Positions 38,361 to 48,127 of a stretch of DNA of 64,000 nt are shown here, one piece after another (the first letter of the stretch is position 1; every line of letters begins with the position of its first letter). The stretch comes from Roseovarius halotolerans. Lineage in GTDB: Bacteria > Pseudomonadota > Alphaproteobacteria > Rhodobacterales > Rhodobacteraceae. The position numbers and the translations under genes are program-made. Below the pieces are notes generated by a model, which saw nothing but the letters and a program-made list of their open reading frames with translations, searched no databases and was not told the origin of the DNA. The stretch is from assembly GCF_900172255.1 (NCBI RefSeq), contig NZ_FWFU01000004.1, forward strand, positions 62,001 through 126,000, written 5' to 3'.

Positions 38361-39593
38361 TTATTCGGCAGGTGCCGGCGCGGCCGGGCTCAGGATGGTC
38401 TCATGTCCCGGCACCGGGTGGCGCGGGATCAGCAGCGCCAGCATGAACGACAATGTCGCCATCCCCGCCGCCAGCACGAAAACCGACGCCGGCGAGACCA
38501 GCCAAAGATAACCCAGCAGCGCCGGCAGGAACACCGCCGCGATGTGGTTGATGGTAAAGGCCACCGCCGCCGTCGGCGCGATGTCGCCCGGATCGGCGAT
38601 CTTCTGGAAATAGGTCTTCAGCGCCAGCGCAAGCGAGAACAGCAGATGGTCGACCACGTAAAGCGTCGCCGCCAGCGCCACACCCCAGCCGAACATGTAG
38701 ATGCCGCCATAGGCCAGGAACACCACGACCAGCCCGGCATACTCGAACAGCAATGTGCGCCGCTCGCCATAAGCATGGACCGCCCGCCCGAACAGCGGTG
38801 CGCAGATCATGTTGGCCACCAGATTGATCAGGAACAGCGCCGTCACCTCATGCACCTCGAAGCCGAAGCGCTCGACCATCATGAACCCGGCAAAGACGAC
38901 AAAGATCTGCCGCCGCGCCCCGGCCATGAACTGCAACGCGTAATACAGCCAGTAGCGCCGCCGCAGCACCATCCGCTTGATCTGCGGATTGGGCGCCTCG
39001 AATTGCGGATATGCGAAAAGGCAGAACAACGCGACCGCCGCCGTGAACCCGCCCGAGGCCAGGTAAACGGCGTTGTAATTCAGCCCGAAGGATTCCCAGG
39101 TCATCACGATCAGCACATAGGCGATCAGTGTCGCCCCCGACCCGGCGGCGATCAGCCAGCCCAGCACCTGCGGCGCACGCAGCTTGTCGATCCATTGCAG
39201 CTGCAGCGACTGGTTCACTGTCTCGTAATAGTGAAACCCGATCGAACTCAGCATGGTGATGGTCAGGATTCCGCCAAGGCTCGGGAACCACGCCGTGACC
39301 GCCGTCGCCACGCCCAACAGTGTCAGCGACACCAGCCCCAGAACCTGTTCGCGCATGAAGATGATGATCGCGATCACCCCGACCGCCAGAAAGCCCGGAA
39401 TCTCGCGCACCGTATGCAGCCAGCCGATATCCGACCCGTCGAACCCTGCCGCCTCGATCACGAAGTTGTTGAGCAGCGCAGACCACGTGGCAAAGGCCAC
39501 CGGCATCGCGGCCGCCATCAGGAAAAGAAGCGTCACCGGACGCCGCCACAGCGGCAAATCGCGCGCATCGGCCAGGGGAAATGTCTTCGTCAT
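38361..39593 (-). CDS. MFS transporter
   Basis: 410-aa protein with about 12 membrane helices, and a central cytoplasmic loop (about 195-215, FEAPNPQIKRMVLRRR). It fits the major facilitator superfamily, but no substrate-specific motif is evident. It is followed by prmA on the same strand. Confidence 0.85.
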   Translation of the reverse strand: MTKTFPLADARDLPLWRRPVTLLFLMAAAMPVAFATWSALLNNFVIEAAGFDGSDIGWLHTVREIPGFLAVGVIAIIIFMREQVLGLVSLTLLGVATAVTAWFPSLGGILTITMLSSIGFHYYETVNQSLQLQWIDKLRAPQVLGWLIAAGSGATLIAYVLIVMTWESFGLNYNAVYLASGGFTAAVALFCLFAYPQFEAPNPQIKRMVLRRRYWLYYALQFMAGARRQIFVVFAGFMMVERFGFEVHEVTALFLINLVANMICAPLFGRAVHAYGERRTLLFEYAGLVVVFLAYGGIYMFGWGVALAATLYVVDHLLFSLALALKTYFQKIADPGDIAPTAAVAFTINHIAAVFLPALLGYLWLVSPASVFVLAAGMATLSFMLALLIPRHPVPGHETILSPAAPAPAE

Positions 39594-39733
39594 GCGAATC
39601 CTTTACGCCCAACGACTCGCCTTGGCGAGAGGATGGGCGGGATTTTTCCTGTTGTCCGGCGCGATGATCTGGATCAAAGACATTCGCATCCCTGCATGCG
39701 ATGCCCCCTGCCCAGATACGAAAGGCGCGCGAA

Positions 39734-40795
39734 ATGGATATTCTTGCATTGGTCGAACGCATCGGCGAGGCCCCGGCTGCCGCTCTTCTGGGCCTGCTGA
39801 CCGGCGTGATCTTCGGCGTAGCCGCTCAGCGGTCACGGTTCTGCCTGCGGGCGGCAACCGTGGAATTCGCCCGTGGCCGCATGGGCGACAAGGTGGCGGT
39901 GTGGCTGCTGACCTTCTCGACCGCCGTGGTCTGGGTGCAGGGCGCGCAGTATCTGGGCCTGTTCCGCGCCCAGGATGCGCGCATCATGGCCATTCCCGGC
40001 AGCTGGTCCGGTGCGGTGATCGGCGGGCTGATCTTCGGCGTCGGCATGGTGCTGGCGCGTGGCTGTTCGGGTCGGCTTCTGGTGCTGGCGGCCACCGGCA
40101 ACCTGCGCTCGGTGGTCTCCGGGCTGGTCTTCGCCGTGGTCGCACAGATGAGCCTCTCGGGCTGGCTTGCCTCGACACGGGATTCGCTGGCCGCGCTCTG
40201 GGTCACCTCGGGCGGACAGAACATGGACCTTCTGGCCTTCCTCGGCCTGCCCAACATGGCCGGGCTCGTTTTCGGGATCATCGTTGCGGGCATCGCACTG
40301 GCGGTCTCGGCCCATAACCGCATCGGCATCTGGCGCATGATCTTCGCCTCCGGCGTCGGTTTCGCCGTGGCCGTCGGCTGGGTGTCGACCTACGCGCTCT
40401 CGCAGGTCGCCTTCGACCCGCTGCCGGTCGAAAGCGCAACCTTCACCGGCCCTTCGGCCAGCACGCTGATGTTCTTCCTCGACCACACCGCGATCCTCGA
40501 ATTCGATGTCGGCCTGGTGCCGGGCGTGTTCCTCGGATCGTTCCTGGCCGCATGGCTCGCGGGCGAGTTCCGCTTCCAGGGGTTCGAGGACGAGGCCAAC
40601 ATGCGCCGCTCGCTCACTGGCGCGGCGCTGATGGGCTTTGGCGGGATGCTGGCGGGCGGCTGCGCCATCGGCAACGGCGTCACCGGCGGCTCGGTCTTCG
40701 CGGGCACCGCATGGCTTGCGCTCCTGTGTATGTGGATCGGCGCCATGATGACCGACCTCACCGTCGATCAACGCGGCGTGCGCCAACCGGCCTGA
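39734..40795 (+). CDS. YeeE/YedE family sulfur-compound transporter
   Basis: 353-aa membrane protein with about nine to ten helices. Cys-containing family motifs are visible: LARGCSGRLLVL (about residue 115) and AGGCAIGNGVTGGSVF (about 320), which line the thiosulfate path in YeeE. AAAGG precedes the ATG at 39734. It is divergent from the MFS gene. Thiosulfate or related sulfur uptake is family-based inference. Confidence 0.9.
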   Translation: MDILALVERIGEAPAAALLGLLTGVIFGVAAQRSRFCLRAATVEFARGRMGDKVAVWLLTFSTAVVWVQGAQYLGLFRAQDARIMAIPGSWSGAVIGGLIFGVGMVLARGCSGRLLVLAATGNLRSVVSGLVFAVVAQMSLSGWLASTRDSLAALWVTSGGQNMDLLAFLGLPNMAGLVFGIIVAGIALAVSAHNRIGIWRMIFASGVGFAVAVGWVSTYALSQVAFDPLPVESATFTGPSASTLMFFLDHTAILEFDVGLVPGVFLGSFLAAWLAGEFRFQGFEDEANMRRSLTGAALMGFGGMLAGGCAIGNGVTGGSVFAGTAWLALLCMWIGAMMTDLTVDQRGVRQPA

Positions 40796-40817
40796 ACCAG
40801 GCCACCCCGCGCACCCC

Positions 40818-41615
40818 TTACTTCAGGCGCGGCGGGCGGTCCGGATCCATCCCCGGCGAAGCGCCGGGGGTCTGCGCCGCCTCCTGCGCCTTTGGCAGAT
40901 CAAAGCGCAATCCCACCCGCGCCAGCCGCGCCGCCACCGGGTCGGAGCCGCGAAAGAACGCCACGTCCAGCGCCGCCGCCTCAAGCCCCGAAAAGCTCAG
41001 CACATCCGCCACCGCCCGCGCCAGCGCGCCCTCGGCACCCGGCACCGCATCGACAATGCCCAGCATGTGCCCCTTCGCGCCGCCCTCATATGTGACGCCC
41101 ACAAGGTAAACCAGCTCCGCCAGCCCTGCCGCCGACGCCAGCCGCGCATCGAGCGCCCCAAGGAGGCTTTCGGGCAGACCGGCGGGCGCATGAAAGGACT
41201 GCGCGCGCGCCTCGGTCTCATCGGGCGCCTGCGACAGCGTGCCATGCAGCCACGCCACCGCCTCGGGCGGCAGCAGGATGGCCGAAGGCGCCACCTCGAG
41301 GTTGACCCCCATGCCGAGCCCCTCAGGCGCCAGTATCCCGGCGATTACGCGCCCCGACAGCGCCGCATAAGGCGCCGGGCCTTCGGCGAAACGCGCCAGC
41401 CGCTCCTCGCGGTCGAAAGCCAGCACATAGCCCTGCCCCTCGATCGTGAAGACCCTGGGCGAAACCGTTCCCTCCTCGCCCTCGTCCTCGCTTTCCAGCA
41501 ACAGGAACAACTCGCCCGCCGCCAGCCTTTCGTAGAATGCGAGCCTTGCCTGCCCGTCCTCGGGCGCGGCCTCCATCGCCTGATGCGCCGCATCCAGCAG
41601 CGTTTCCTCAGCCAT
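40818..41615 (-). CDS. SseB family protein
   Basis: 265-aa soluble protein with an N-terminal SseB domain (about 5-125) and a C-terminal SseB-like domain (about 140-245). It is the last gene of a pncA/UDG/sseB run and overlaps the UDG gene by 8 bp. In bacteria SseB is linked to serine sensitivity in E. coli; the molecular role is unclear. Confidence 0.8.
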   Translation of the reverse strand: MAEETLLDAAHQAMEAAPEDGQARLAFYERLAAGELFLLLESEDEGEEGTVSPRVFTIEGQGYVLAFDREERLARFAEGPAPYAALSGRVIAGILAPEGLGMGVNLEVAPSAILLPPEAVAWLHGTLSQAPDETEARAQSFHAPAGLPESLLGALDARLASAAGLAELVYLVGVTYEGGAKGHMLGIVDAVPGAEGALARAVADVLSFSGLEAAALDVAFFRGSDPVAARLARVGLRFDLPKAQEAAQTPGASPGMDPDRPPRLK

Positions 41616-42195
41616 CCAGAACCTCTCTTACGCGGGCGCGCAGCACCGGCAGCAGTTCGGCCTCGAACCACGGGTTGCGCCTCAGCCATGCCGTATTGCG
41701 CCAGGACGGGTGCGGCAAGGGAAAGAGCCGCGGCGCATGGTCCCGCCATTTGCGCACCGTCTCGGTGACACTGTCGCGCGTCCCCAGATGATAGCGCTGC
41801 GCATGGCCGCCCACGATCACCCGCAACCGCACCCGGTCAAGCCGCCCCATCACCCGATCATGCCAGGTCTGCCCGCAGATCGCGGGCGGCGGCAGGTCGC
41901 TGCCCTTGGCATCATACCCCGGAAAGCAGAACGCCATCGGCACGATCGCCACCTGTTCCTTGTCATAGAACGCGGCCTCGCTCAGCCCCAGCCAGTCGCG
42001 CAGACGATCCCCCGACGGGTCGTCAAAGGGCTTTCCCGAGCGATGCACCCGCGCCCCCGGCGCCTGCCCCGCGATCAGGATCCGGGCCGAGGGGCGAAAC
42101 CAGACCACCGGGCGCGGCGCATGGGCGGTCTCGGTCTGCTCGAATCGCGCCGCGCATAACCGGCAGGCTTCGATCTCGTCGATCAGGCCCGGCAT
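41608..42195 (-). CDS. Uracil-DNA glycosylase family protein
   Basis: 195-aa UDG superfamily protein. Motif GQAPGARVHRSGKPFDDPSG (about 45-64) and the C-terminal HPSWRN form the uracil-binding pocket elements. Cys11 and Cys14 (CRLC) suggest an iron-sulfur cluster as in type 4/5 enzymes, although the other two ligands are not obvious. I chose the ATG at 42195; an in-frame ATG at 42219 overlaps pncA. The operon context is pncA upstream and sseB downstream. Confidence 0.82.
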   Translation of the reverse strand: MPGLIDEIEACRLCAARFEQTETAHAPRPVVWFRPSARILIAGQAPGARVHRSGKPFDDPSGDRLRDWLGLSEAAFYDKEQVAIVPMAFCFPGYDAKGSDLPPPAICGQTWHDRVMGRLDRVRLRVIVGGHAQRYHLGTRDSVTETVRKWRDHAPRLFPLPHPSWRNTAWLRRNPWFEAELLPVLRARVREVLDG

Positions 42196-42196
42196 C

Positions 42197-42793
42197 TCAG
42201 GCGATCCGCACACCGGCATCCTTCATCGCGTCCATCGCCGCCTCGAGCGAACCGTCAAGGTCGATCGCCCGGCACAGCCCCTCGCGCACCACCACGTCAT
42301 AGCCCAGCCGCGCACCGTCCATCGCCGAATAGGCAACGCAGAAATCCGTCGCCAGCCCGGCCATCGTCAAATGGCTGATCCCACGCTCCTGAAGATAGCC
42401 GTGCAGGCCGGTCGGGGTCTCCCGGTCATTCTCGAAAAACGCCGAATAACTGTCGATCTGCGCGCGATACCCCTTGCGCAGGATCATGTCGGCGCGCGTG
42501 GTGTCCAGATCGGCGTGGAACGCCGCGCCCGTGCTGCCCTGCACGCAATGGTCCGGCCACAGCACCTGCGCGCCGTATGGCATCTCGATCATCTCGAACG
42601 GCTCCATCCCCTCGTGGCCCGAAGCGAATGATGAATGCCCCGCCGGGTGCCAGTCCTGCGTCAGGATCACCGAAGCGAAATCATCCATCAGGGCGTTGAT
42701 GCCCGCCACGATACCGTCGCCCTCGGGCACCGCCAATGCGCCGCCGGGGCAGAAATCGTTCTGCATGTCGATCACGATCAGGGCCTGGGTCAT
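42197..42793 (-). CDS. pncA: Nicotinamidase/pyrazinamidase PncA
   Basis: 198-aa isochorismatase-fold hydrolase turning nicotinamide into nicotinate in NAD salvage. The catalytic Asp is in IVIDMQNDFCPGG (about residue 9) and the nucleophilic Cys in ATDFCVAYSAMDG (about 160). Metal ligands lie in QDWHPAGHSSF. AAAGGAGA precedes the ATG at 42793. Confidence 0.95.
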   Translation of the reverse strand: MTQALIVIDMQNDFCPGGALAVPEGDGIVAGINALMDDFASVILTQDWHPAGHSSFASGHEGMEPFEMIEMPYGAQVLWPDHCVQGSTGAAFHADLDTTRADMILRKGYRAQIDSYSAFFENDRETPTGLHGYLQERGISHLTMAGLATDFCVAYSAMDGARLGYDVVVREGLCRAIDLDGSLEAAMDAMKDAGVRIA

Positions 42794-42897
42794 GGGACAT
42801 CTCCTTTCCTTCAAGGGGTAGGCAGCACCGCGCCCCGCGTCAATGGCGCCACTTTACGCACTTGCCCAAATGCGCGGCGCCGCTTACATCGCGGCGC

Positions 42898-43812
42898 ATG
42901 TATACCATCGCCGCGCTTTACCACTTCACCCGCTTTGCCGATCCCGCGGCCATCCGTGGCCCGCTCCTCGACCTGTGCGAGGCACAGCGCATCTCCGGCT
43001 CGCTTCTGCTGGCACATGAGGGGATCAACGGCACCATCGCGGGGCCACGCGCCGGGATCGACGCGGTGCTTGACCATATCCGCGCCCTGCCCGGCTGCGC
43101 CGATCTGGAGTGGAAGGAAAGCACCAGCGCCGACCAGCCCTTCCGCCGCCTCAAGGTTCGGCTGAAGAAAGAGATCGTCACGATGGGCCAGCCCGACGTG
43201 GACCCGCGCGCGCGCGTTGGCCATTACGTTGAACCCGCTGACTGGAACGACCTCATTCGCGCGCCGGATGTGGCGGTGATCGACACGCGCAACGACTACG
43301 AAGTGGCCATCGGCACATTCGAGGGCGCCATCGACCCCGGCACCGAATCCTTCCGCGATTTTCCCGCATGGTGGGAGGCCAACAAGCACCGCTTTCACAA
43401 CAAGCGCATCGCGATGTTCTGCACCGGCGGCATCCGCTGCGAGAAATCCACCAACTTCCTGCTGGGTCAGGGGGTGGAGGATGTCTATCACCTCAAGGGC
43501 GGCATTCTGAAATATCTCGAGGACATGCCCGCCAGCGACAGCACATGGCAGGGCGAATGCTTCGTCTTCGACGGGCGCGTCTCGGTCGGGCACGGGCTGG
43601 CCGAAGGGCCGCATGAACTCTGCTTTGCCTGCCGCCGCCCGATCCTGCCTGCCGACAGGTCGCGCCCCGAATACGAACACGGCGTGTCCTGCCATCTTTG
43701 CATCGATGAAACCGACGACGACGCCAAGGACCGCTTTCGCGAACGCCAGAAGCAGATCGCCCTCGCCGAAGCGCGCGGCGAGCGCCATATCAGGATCGTT
43801 CACGAAGGCTGA
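42898..43812 (+). CDS. trhO: tRNA uridine(34) hydroxylase TrhO (rhodanese-type)
   Basis: 304-aa protein. The N-terminal acylphosphatase-like part (GSLLLAHEGINGTIAG) and the rhodanese domain (about 125-220) with active Cys175 in FCTGGIRCEKS identify TrhO (YceA), which hydroxylates U34 of tRNA. Cys pairs CFAC and CHLC near the C-terminus may bind metal. It is divergent from pncA by 104 bp. Confidence 0.93.
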   Translation: MYTIAALYHFTRFADPAAIRGPLLDLCEAQRISGSLLLAHEGINGTIAGPRAGIDAVLDHIRALPGCADLEWKESTSADQPFRRLKVRLKKEIVTMGQPDVDPRARVGHYVEPADWNDLIRAPDVAVIDTRNDYEVAIGTFEGAIDPGTESFRDFPAWWEANKHRFHNKRIAMFCTGGIRCEKSTNFLLGQGVEDVYHLKGGILKYLEDMPASDSTWQGECFVFDGRVSVGHGLAEGPHELCFACRRPILPADRSRPEYEHGVSCHLCIDETDDDAKDRFRERQKQIALAEARGERHIRIVHEG

Positions 43813-43824
43813 CGGCCGACGGTC

Positions 43825-45045
43825 TCAGGCCGCGACCGCCACCTCGCGGCGCGGCCGCGTGCGCAACAGGATCATAACCATGATCCCGATATTGAGGAAA
43901 TTCCACGCGATCCCGTTCACGAAGGCCATCGTGTAGCTGCCGGTCACGTCATAGATCCAGCCCGACATCCAGCCCCCCAGCGCCATGCCCAGTATCGTCG
44001 CCATCAGCACGAATCCCACGCGCCGGCCCGCCTCCTGGCTCGGCATGTATTCGCGCACCACCAGCGCGTAGCTCGGCACGATCCCGCCCTGTGCCAGCCC
44101 GAAAACAAGGCTGACCATGTAAAGCGACACAAGCCCCCCCGAGGGCAGGTAAAGAAACAGCGCAAGGCATTGCAGGCCCGATCCGATCAGCAACGTGCGC
44201 ACCCCGCCCAGCCGGTCGGCGATCAGTCCCGATACCAGCCGCGACGCGACGCCCCCCAGCAGCATCAGCGACAACATCTGCCCGCCCACCGCCGGGCCGT
44301 AGCCCAGGTCGACACAGAAACTGACGATATGGACCTGCGGCATCGACATCGCCACGCAGCACCCCACACCCGCCAGCCCCAGCATCAGCATCAGCGTCCG
44401 CGGCGGGAACCCCGCCGCCTTCGCGCGCAGCGACGCCGCCGCGTCGGCGCGCTCGCGCGCCGCCAGCGGCAGGCGGCGGCGCAGCAACAGCACCAGCGGC
44501 AGCATCGTCGTCACCGTGACCGCCGCCAGCACCATGTAGACCGCTCGCCATCCCTGTTCCGCCAGCACCCCCGCCAGGATCACCGGCCAGATCGCGCCCG
44601 ACAGGTAATTGCCGCTGGCCGCGATGGCCACGGCGATCCCGCGCCGCTCGAGGAACCACAGCGAGATATCGGCGATCAGCGGGCCGAAACAGGCTGCCGT
44701 GCCGAAACCGATGACGAATTGCAGCACCGTCAGCACCAGCACCGAAGGACTCAGCGCCGCCAGCCCGGTCGAGGCCCCGATCAGCACCGCCGCCGCGCCC
44801 AGCGCCGCCGCCACGCCGAACCGGTCCACCACCCGCCCGATCAAGAGGTTGCCCAGCGCGAAACCGACCATCGTCAGCGTATAAGGCAGCGAGGCATCGG
44901 CCCGGTCGATCCCGAACTCGGCCTGCACCGCTGGCATGATCACGATGATCGCCCACATCCCGACATTGCCGATCGTGGCGATCAGCAGCGAGATGGCCAG
45001 CCGTGCCCAGGCGTGGCGGCTGTCAAGGATATCGGCATCACTCAT
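43825..45045 (-). CDS. MFS transporter
   Basis: 406-aa protein with about 12 membrane helices and an Arg-rich middle loop (about 185-205). It resembles the oxalate/formate antiporter-like MFS group, but no firm substrate is evident. It is convergent with trhO and divergent from kdsD by 114 bp. Confidence 0.82.
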   Translation of the reverse strand: MSDADILDSRHAWARLAISLLIATIGNVGMWAIIVIMPAVQAEFGIDRADASLPYTLTMVGFALGNLLIGRVVDRFGVAAALGAAAVLIGASTGLAALSPSVLVLTVLQFVIGFGTAACFGPLIADISLWFLERRGIAVAIAASGNYLSGAIWPVILAGVLAEQGWRAVYMVLAAVTVTTMLPLVLLLRRRLPLAARERADAAASLRAKAAGFPPRTLMLMLGLAGVGCCVAMSMPQVHIVSFCVDLGYGPAVGGQMLSLMLLGGVASRLVSGLIADRLGGVRTLLIGSGLQCLALFLYLPSGGLVSLYMVSLVFGLAQGGIVPSYALVVREYMPSQEAGRRVGFVLMATILGMALGGWMSGWIYDVTGSYTMAFVNGIAWNFLNIGIMVMILLRTRPRREVAVAA

Positions 45046-45159
45046 GGGGGCGACGTTAGTGTCGCGCGGGCGCGGATGCCAGCGCGTTTCACAGCTTGGG
45101 CTTGGCCTTGAGCGATGCGCGCGCTATGACCTCGGGCAACCCAACCGGAGCCGGCCTTC

Positions 45160-46119
45160 ATGACCTCCTCGCCCCGCCCCACCGATATCGCCCGCGATGT
45201 CCTGGATATCGAGCGCGCCGCGCTCGCCACCATGCGCGACGCGCTGCCGCCCGCCTTCGACCCTGTCGTCGATCTCCTGCTGGCGGTGCCGGGGCGGGTG
45301 ATCGTGTCGGGCATGGGCAAATCGGGCCATGTGGCCGCCAAGATCGCCGCCACCATGGCCAGCACCGGCACGCCTGCGCAATATGTCCACCCCGGCGAGG
45401 CCAGCCACGGCGACCTTGGCATGATCACCGCACAGGATGCGGTGATCCTGATCTCGAATTCCGGCGAAACCCGCGAACTCGCGGATATCATCGCCCATAC
45501 ACGGCGCTTCTCGATCCCGCTGATCGGCATCACCAAAAAGGCGGGCAGCACGCTCGCGCTGCAGTCCGATCACCTGCTGCAACTGCCCGACGCCCCCGAG
45601 GCCTGCGCCATCGGCATGGCGCCGACCACGTCGACCACCTGCACGATGGCGCTCGGCGATGCGCTGGCGGTGGCGCTGATGCGCCTGCGCGGCTTCGAGC
45701 GCGAGAACTTCCTCGCCTTCCACCCCGGCGGCACGCTCGGCGCGCAGCTGCTCAAGGTCTCCTCGGTGATGCATACCGGCGACGCCCTGCCCATCGTGGC
45801 CGAAGACACGGCAATGGGCGACACGCTTCTGGAAATGACGGCCAAGGGCTTCGGCGTCGCCGCCGTGGTTACCGACGGCCGCCTCACCGGGGTCATCACC
45901 GATGGCGACCTGCGGCGCAACCTCGACGACCTGATGCAGCGCAAGGCCGGCGAGGTCGCCACCCGCGGCCCGCGCACCATCGCGCCCGAGGCCCTGCTCT
46001 CCGAGGCGCTCGGCGTGATGAACGCCAACAAGATCAGCGCCCTCTTCGCCGTCGACGACTCCGGCACGCTGCGCGGCCTCGTCCACATCCACGACGCCCT
46101 GCGCGCCGGCGTGGCCTGA
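45160..46119 (+). CDS. kdsD: D-arabinose 5-phosphate isomerase KdsD/KpsF
   Basis: 319-aa enzyme. An N-terminal SIS sugar-phosphate domain (about 35-170, with SGMGKSGHVAAKIAATMASTG and SNSGET) and two C-terminal CBS domains (about 200-315) are present. It makes arabinose 5-phosphate for Kdo in LPS or capsule. It stands alone; no kds or lpx gene is adjacent in the window. Confidence 0.92.
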   Translation: MTSSPRPTDIARDVLDIERAALATMRDALPPAFDPVVDLLLAVPGRVIVSGMGKSGHVAAKIAATMASTGTPAQYVHPGEASHGDLGMITAQDAVILISNSGETRELADIIAHTRRFSIPLIGITKKAGSTLALQSDHLLQLPDAPEACAIGMAPTTSTTCTMALGDALAVALMRLRGFERENFLAFHPGGTLGAQLLKVSSVMHTGDALPIVAEDTAMGDTLLEMTAKGFGVAAVVTDGRLTGVITDGDLRRNLDDLMQRKAGEVATRGPRTIAPEALLSEALGVMNANKISALFAVDDSGTLRGLVHIHDALRAGVA

Positions 46120-46165
46120 TCGACACCGGGCGGCCACGGGCCCCCGCGTCACGCAATGCCGCCGG

Positions 46166-46843
46166 TCAGTTGCCAGCAAACCCCTCGGGCCGGAAGCGGA
46201 CCATCGCACCCGGCCCGCGCGGACCGATCTCGTAAAGCTTGGGTCTCGCCGTCAGGTAACCGCGCCAGTTCTTCTCGGGATAATTGCTGATCTGCGTGCC
46301 ATGCTCGGAACGCATCTTGGCGCTGAGTCCCTCGATCTTCATGCCACAGCCATTCGTGCTGTGCTTGGCGATCACGGCGCGAATTTTCTGGTCCAGCTCC
46401 GACACTGCGTTCGCCTTCACCGCCGGAGCCGCGCTTCCCGTGTTGCAGGGCAAGGTCACGAAAGCGCTACAGGCAAGGCGGAAGCTCTCGGGCGTCTTGT
46501 CCTCGCCAAGCGCCAGAACATGCCGCCCATGTTCGCGCAACCGATGCGCCAGATGGGTGTAATCCCGGTCGGATGCCGCAACGACGAAAGCGTCGATCTC
46601 GCCCACCAGCGCCAGCTCCATCGCATCGATACTCAGCAGCAGATCCGTCGCGTTCTTGCCGGCACCGGAATGCATCGCGCGAAAACCCGGCGTCGCAAGC
46701 CAATCGGAACTCTGGCAGCCCGCGCAATAGACCCGCGCGACATCGACACGACCCAGTGCAGCAGAGGCGGACAGTATCCGTGCCGCGTGTTTCGCGCTGA
46801 TATTGTCACCATCGACCATGACAGCGATACGTTGGTTGTTCAT
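46166..46843 (-). CDS. NYN-domain RNase-like protein with C-terminal OST-HTH/LOTUS region
   Basis: 225-aa protein. The N-terminal NYN (PIN-like) nuclease domain (about 1-125) shows acidic residues in VMVDGDNIS, NATDLLLSIDAM and AASDRDYTHLA. The C-terminal part (about 150-215, LDQKIRAVIAKHSTNGCG to FRPEGFAG) resembles an OST-HTH/LOTUS RNA-binding domain. I chose the ATG at 46843, the standard NYN beginning MNNQRIAVMVDGDN. It probably acts on RNA; the target is unknown. Confidence 0.84.
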   Translation of the reverse strand: MNNQRIAVMVDGDNISAKHAARILSASAALGRVDVARVYCAGCQSSDWLATPGFRAMHSGAGKNATDLLLSIDAMELALVGEIDAFVVAASDRDYTHLAHRLREHGRHVLALGEDKTPESFRLACSAFVTLPCNTGSAAPAVKANAVSELDQKIRAVIAKHSTNGCGMKIEGLSAKMRSEHGTQISNYPEKNWRGYLTARPKLYEIGPRGPGAMVRFRPEGFAGN

Positions 46844-46957
46844 GTGATTTCCACAGCATTCAGTGTGACCGCATTTGAATATGACCCACCCGCTGTGGCC
46901 GAAACTGGGCACCATCAAGAAACTGCTGTGGCACAGGCGTTTACCCCGCCAACCCCT

Positions 46958-48127
46958 TCAGCCCGGTCGCGGCACGTTCCAGTCGATCCGCGCGATCCCG
47001 GCAAGGCGCGCGAACCGCACCAGTTCCGCATCCAGCCGCGCCACGCGTCCCTGACCCCAGCGCGATCCCGGCTCGCTCCAGAACCCGCTGACGCGCATCA
47101 CACCCTCGCGCCGGTCGGCCTTGAGCTCGATGCGCCCGACGAAACGCACACCCTCCAGCAGCGGATAGACGTAATAGCCCCAGCGCCGGTTGGCGGGGGG
47201 CACGAACATCTCGTTGCGATACTCGAACCCGAACAGCCGTTGCAGCCGCGCCCGGTCGCGGATCGCCGGATCGAACGGATTGAGCAGCCGCATCCGCGAC
47301 CCGGACCCGCCCGCGGCATCCCCCGCACGCGCCAGCCGTTCCTCGATATCGGGCGTGCCCCAGCCGTCCTGCCAGCGCCCGTCCGCGCCCTCGACCCGCA
47401 ATGGTACGAGGCGCGCACGCGCCAGCCAGTCGCGCGTCTCCGCAGCACTTACCGCGTCCCAGAACCGCTGCACCTCACCACCTGTCGCAAGGCTCAGCCG
47501 CTCCAGCGCCCCCTCGCACAGCGCGTCGATCGCCTCGTGGTCAGGCAGCGCCTCGATGCGCGGAAACACCCGCTCACCCAGATCGTAGAACTTCACGAAA
47601 TTCTCGCGGTGACTGGTCGCCAGATCGCCCGCATACCACATCTGATCCAGCGCCTTCTTGTGCGCCGGGCGTGCCCACATCTGCCGCCCCGGCGCGGCGC
47701 TGTCGAACGCATGGGTCGAAAGCGGCCCCTCCCGCGCGATCCGCGCATGGATGGCGCGGATCTCCTCCTGCCCCAGCCCCGAACGATACCAGTCCGCGCG
47801 CGCCACCTTCTCGCCAAGACGACGGAACTGGCGCTGCCAGAGCGGCAGCACCTCCATCGGCAGAAGCGAGGCATCATGGGTGAAGTGCTCGAACAGGTCA
47901 CGCTTGCGCAGCAGCGGCCACAGCATCCCCTCGCGATAGGACTGGTTGCGCGACCACACGATATGATGATGCGCGCGCGTCACGTTGCGGATCGTGTCGA
48001 TCTGCACGAAGCCCAGCGCGCGGATGATCCCCATCACATCGGGCTTCCCGCCCGGCGCGCCCGTCAGCCCGTTGCTCCAGAGCCATAATCGGCGCGCATC
48101 GCCATTCGGGATCGCCAGCGCGCTCAT
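46958..48127 (-). CDS. YcaQ/AlkX-like DNA glycosylase (winged-helix family)
   Basis: 389-aa HTH_42 family protein. The catalytic-type motif QID (Gln42-Ile-Asp44 in FVQIDTIRNV) is the YcaQ signature; E. coli YcaQ unhooks DNA interstrand cross-links. Winged-helix segments follow, and a C-terminal beta part includes YVYPLLEGVRFVGRIELKADRR. Its ATG overlaps the stop of the ABC ATPase by 3 bp, so it is the last gene of the transporter operon. Confidence 0.88.
   Translation of the reverse strand: MSALAIPNGDARRLWLWSNGLTGAPGGKPDVMGIIRALGFVQIDTIRNVTRAHHHIVWSRNQSYREGMLWPLLRKRDLFEHFTHDASLLPMEVLPLWQRQFRRLGEKVARADWYRSGLGQEEIRAIHARIAREGPLSTHAFDSAAPGRQMWARPAHKKALDQMWYAGDLATSHRENFVKFYDLGERVFPRIEALPDHEAIDALCEGALERLSLATGGEVQRFWDAVSAAETRDWLARARLVPLRVEGADGRWQDGWGTPDIEERLARAGDAAGGSGSRMRLLNPFDPAIRDRARLQRLFGFEYRNEMFVPPANRRWGYYVYPLLEGVRFVGRIELKADRREGVMRVSGFWSEPGSRWGQGRVARLDAELVRFARLAGIARIDWNVPRPG

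Noticed and set aside
46301-48088. A 595-codon open frame on the plus strand
   Set aside because: Antisense to the NYN and YcaQ-like genes; no recognisable domain.
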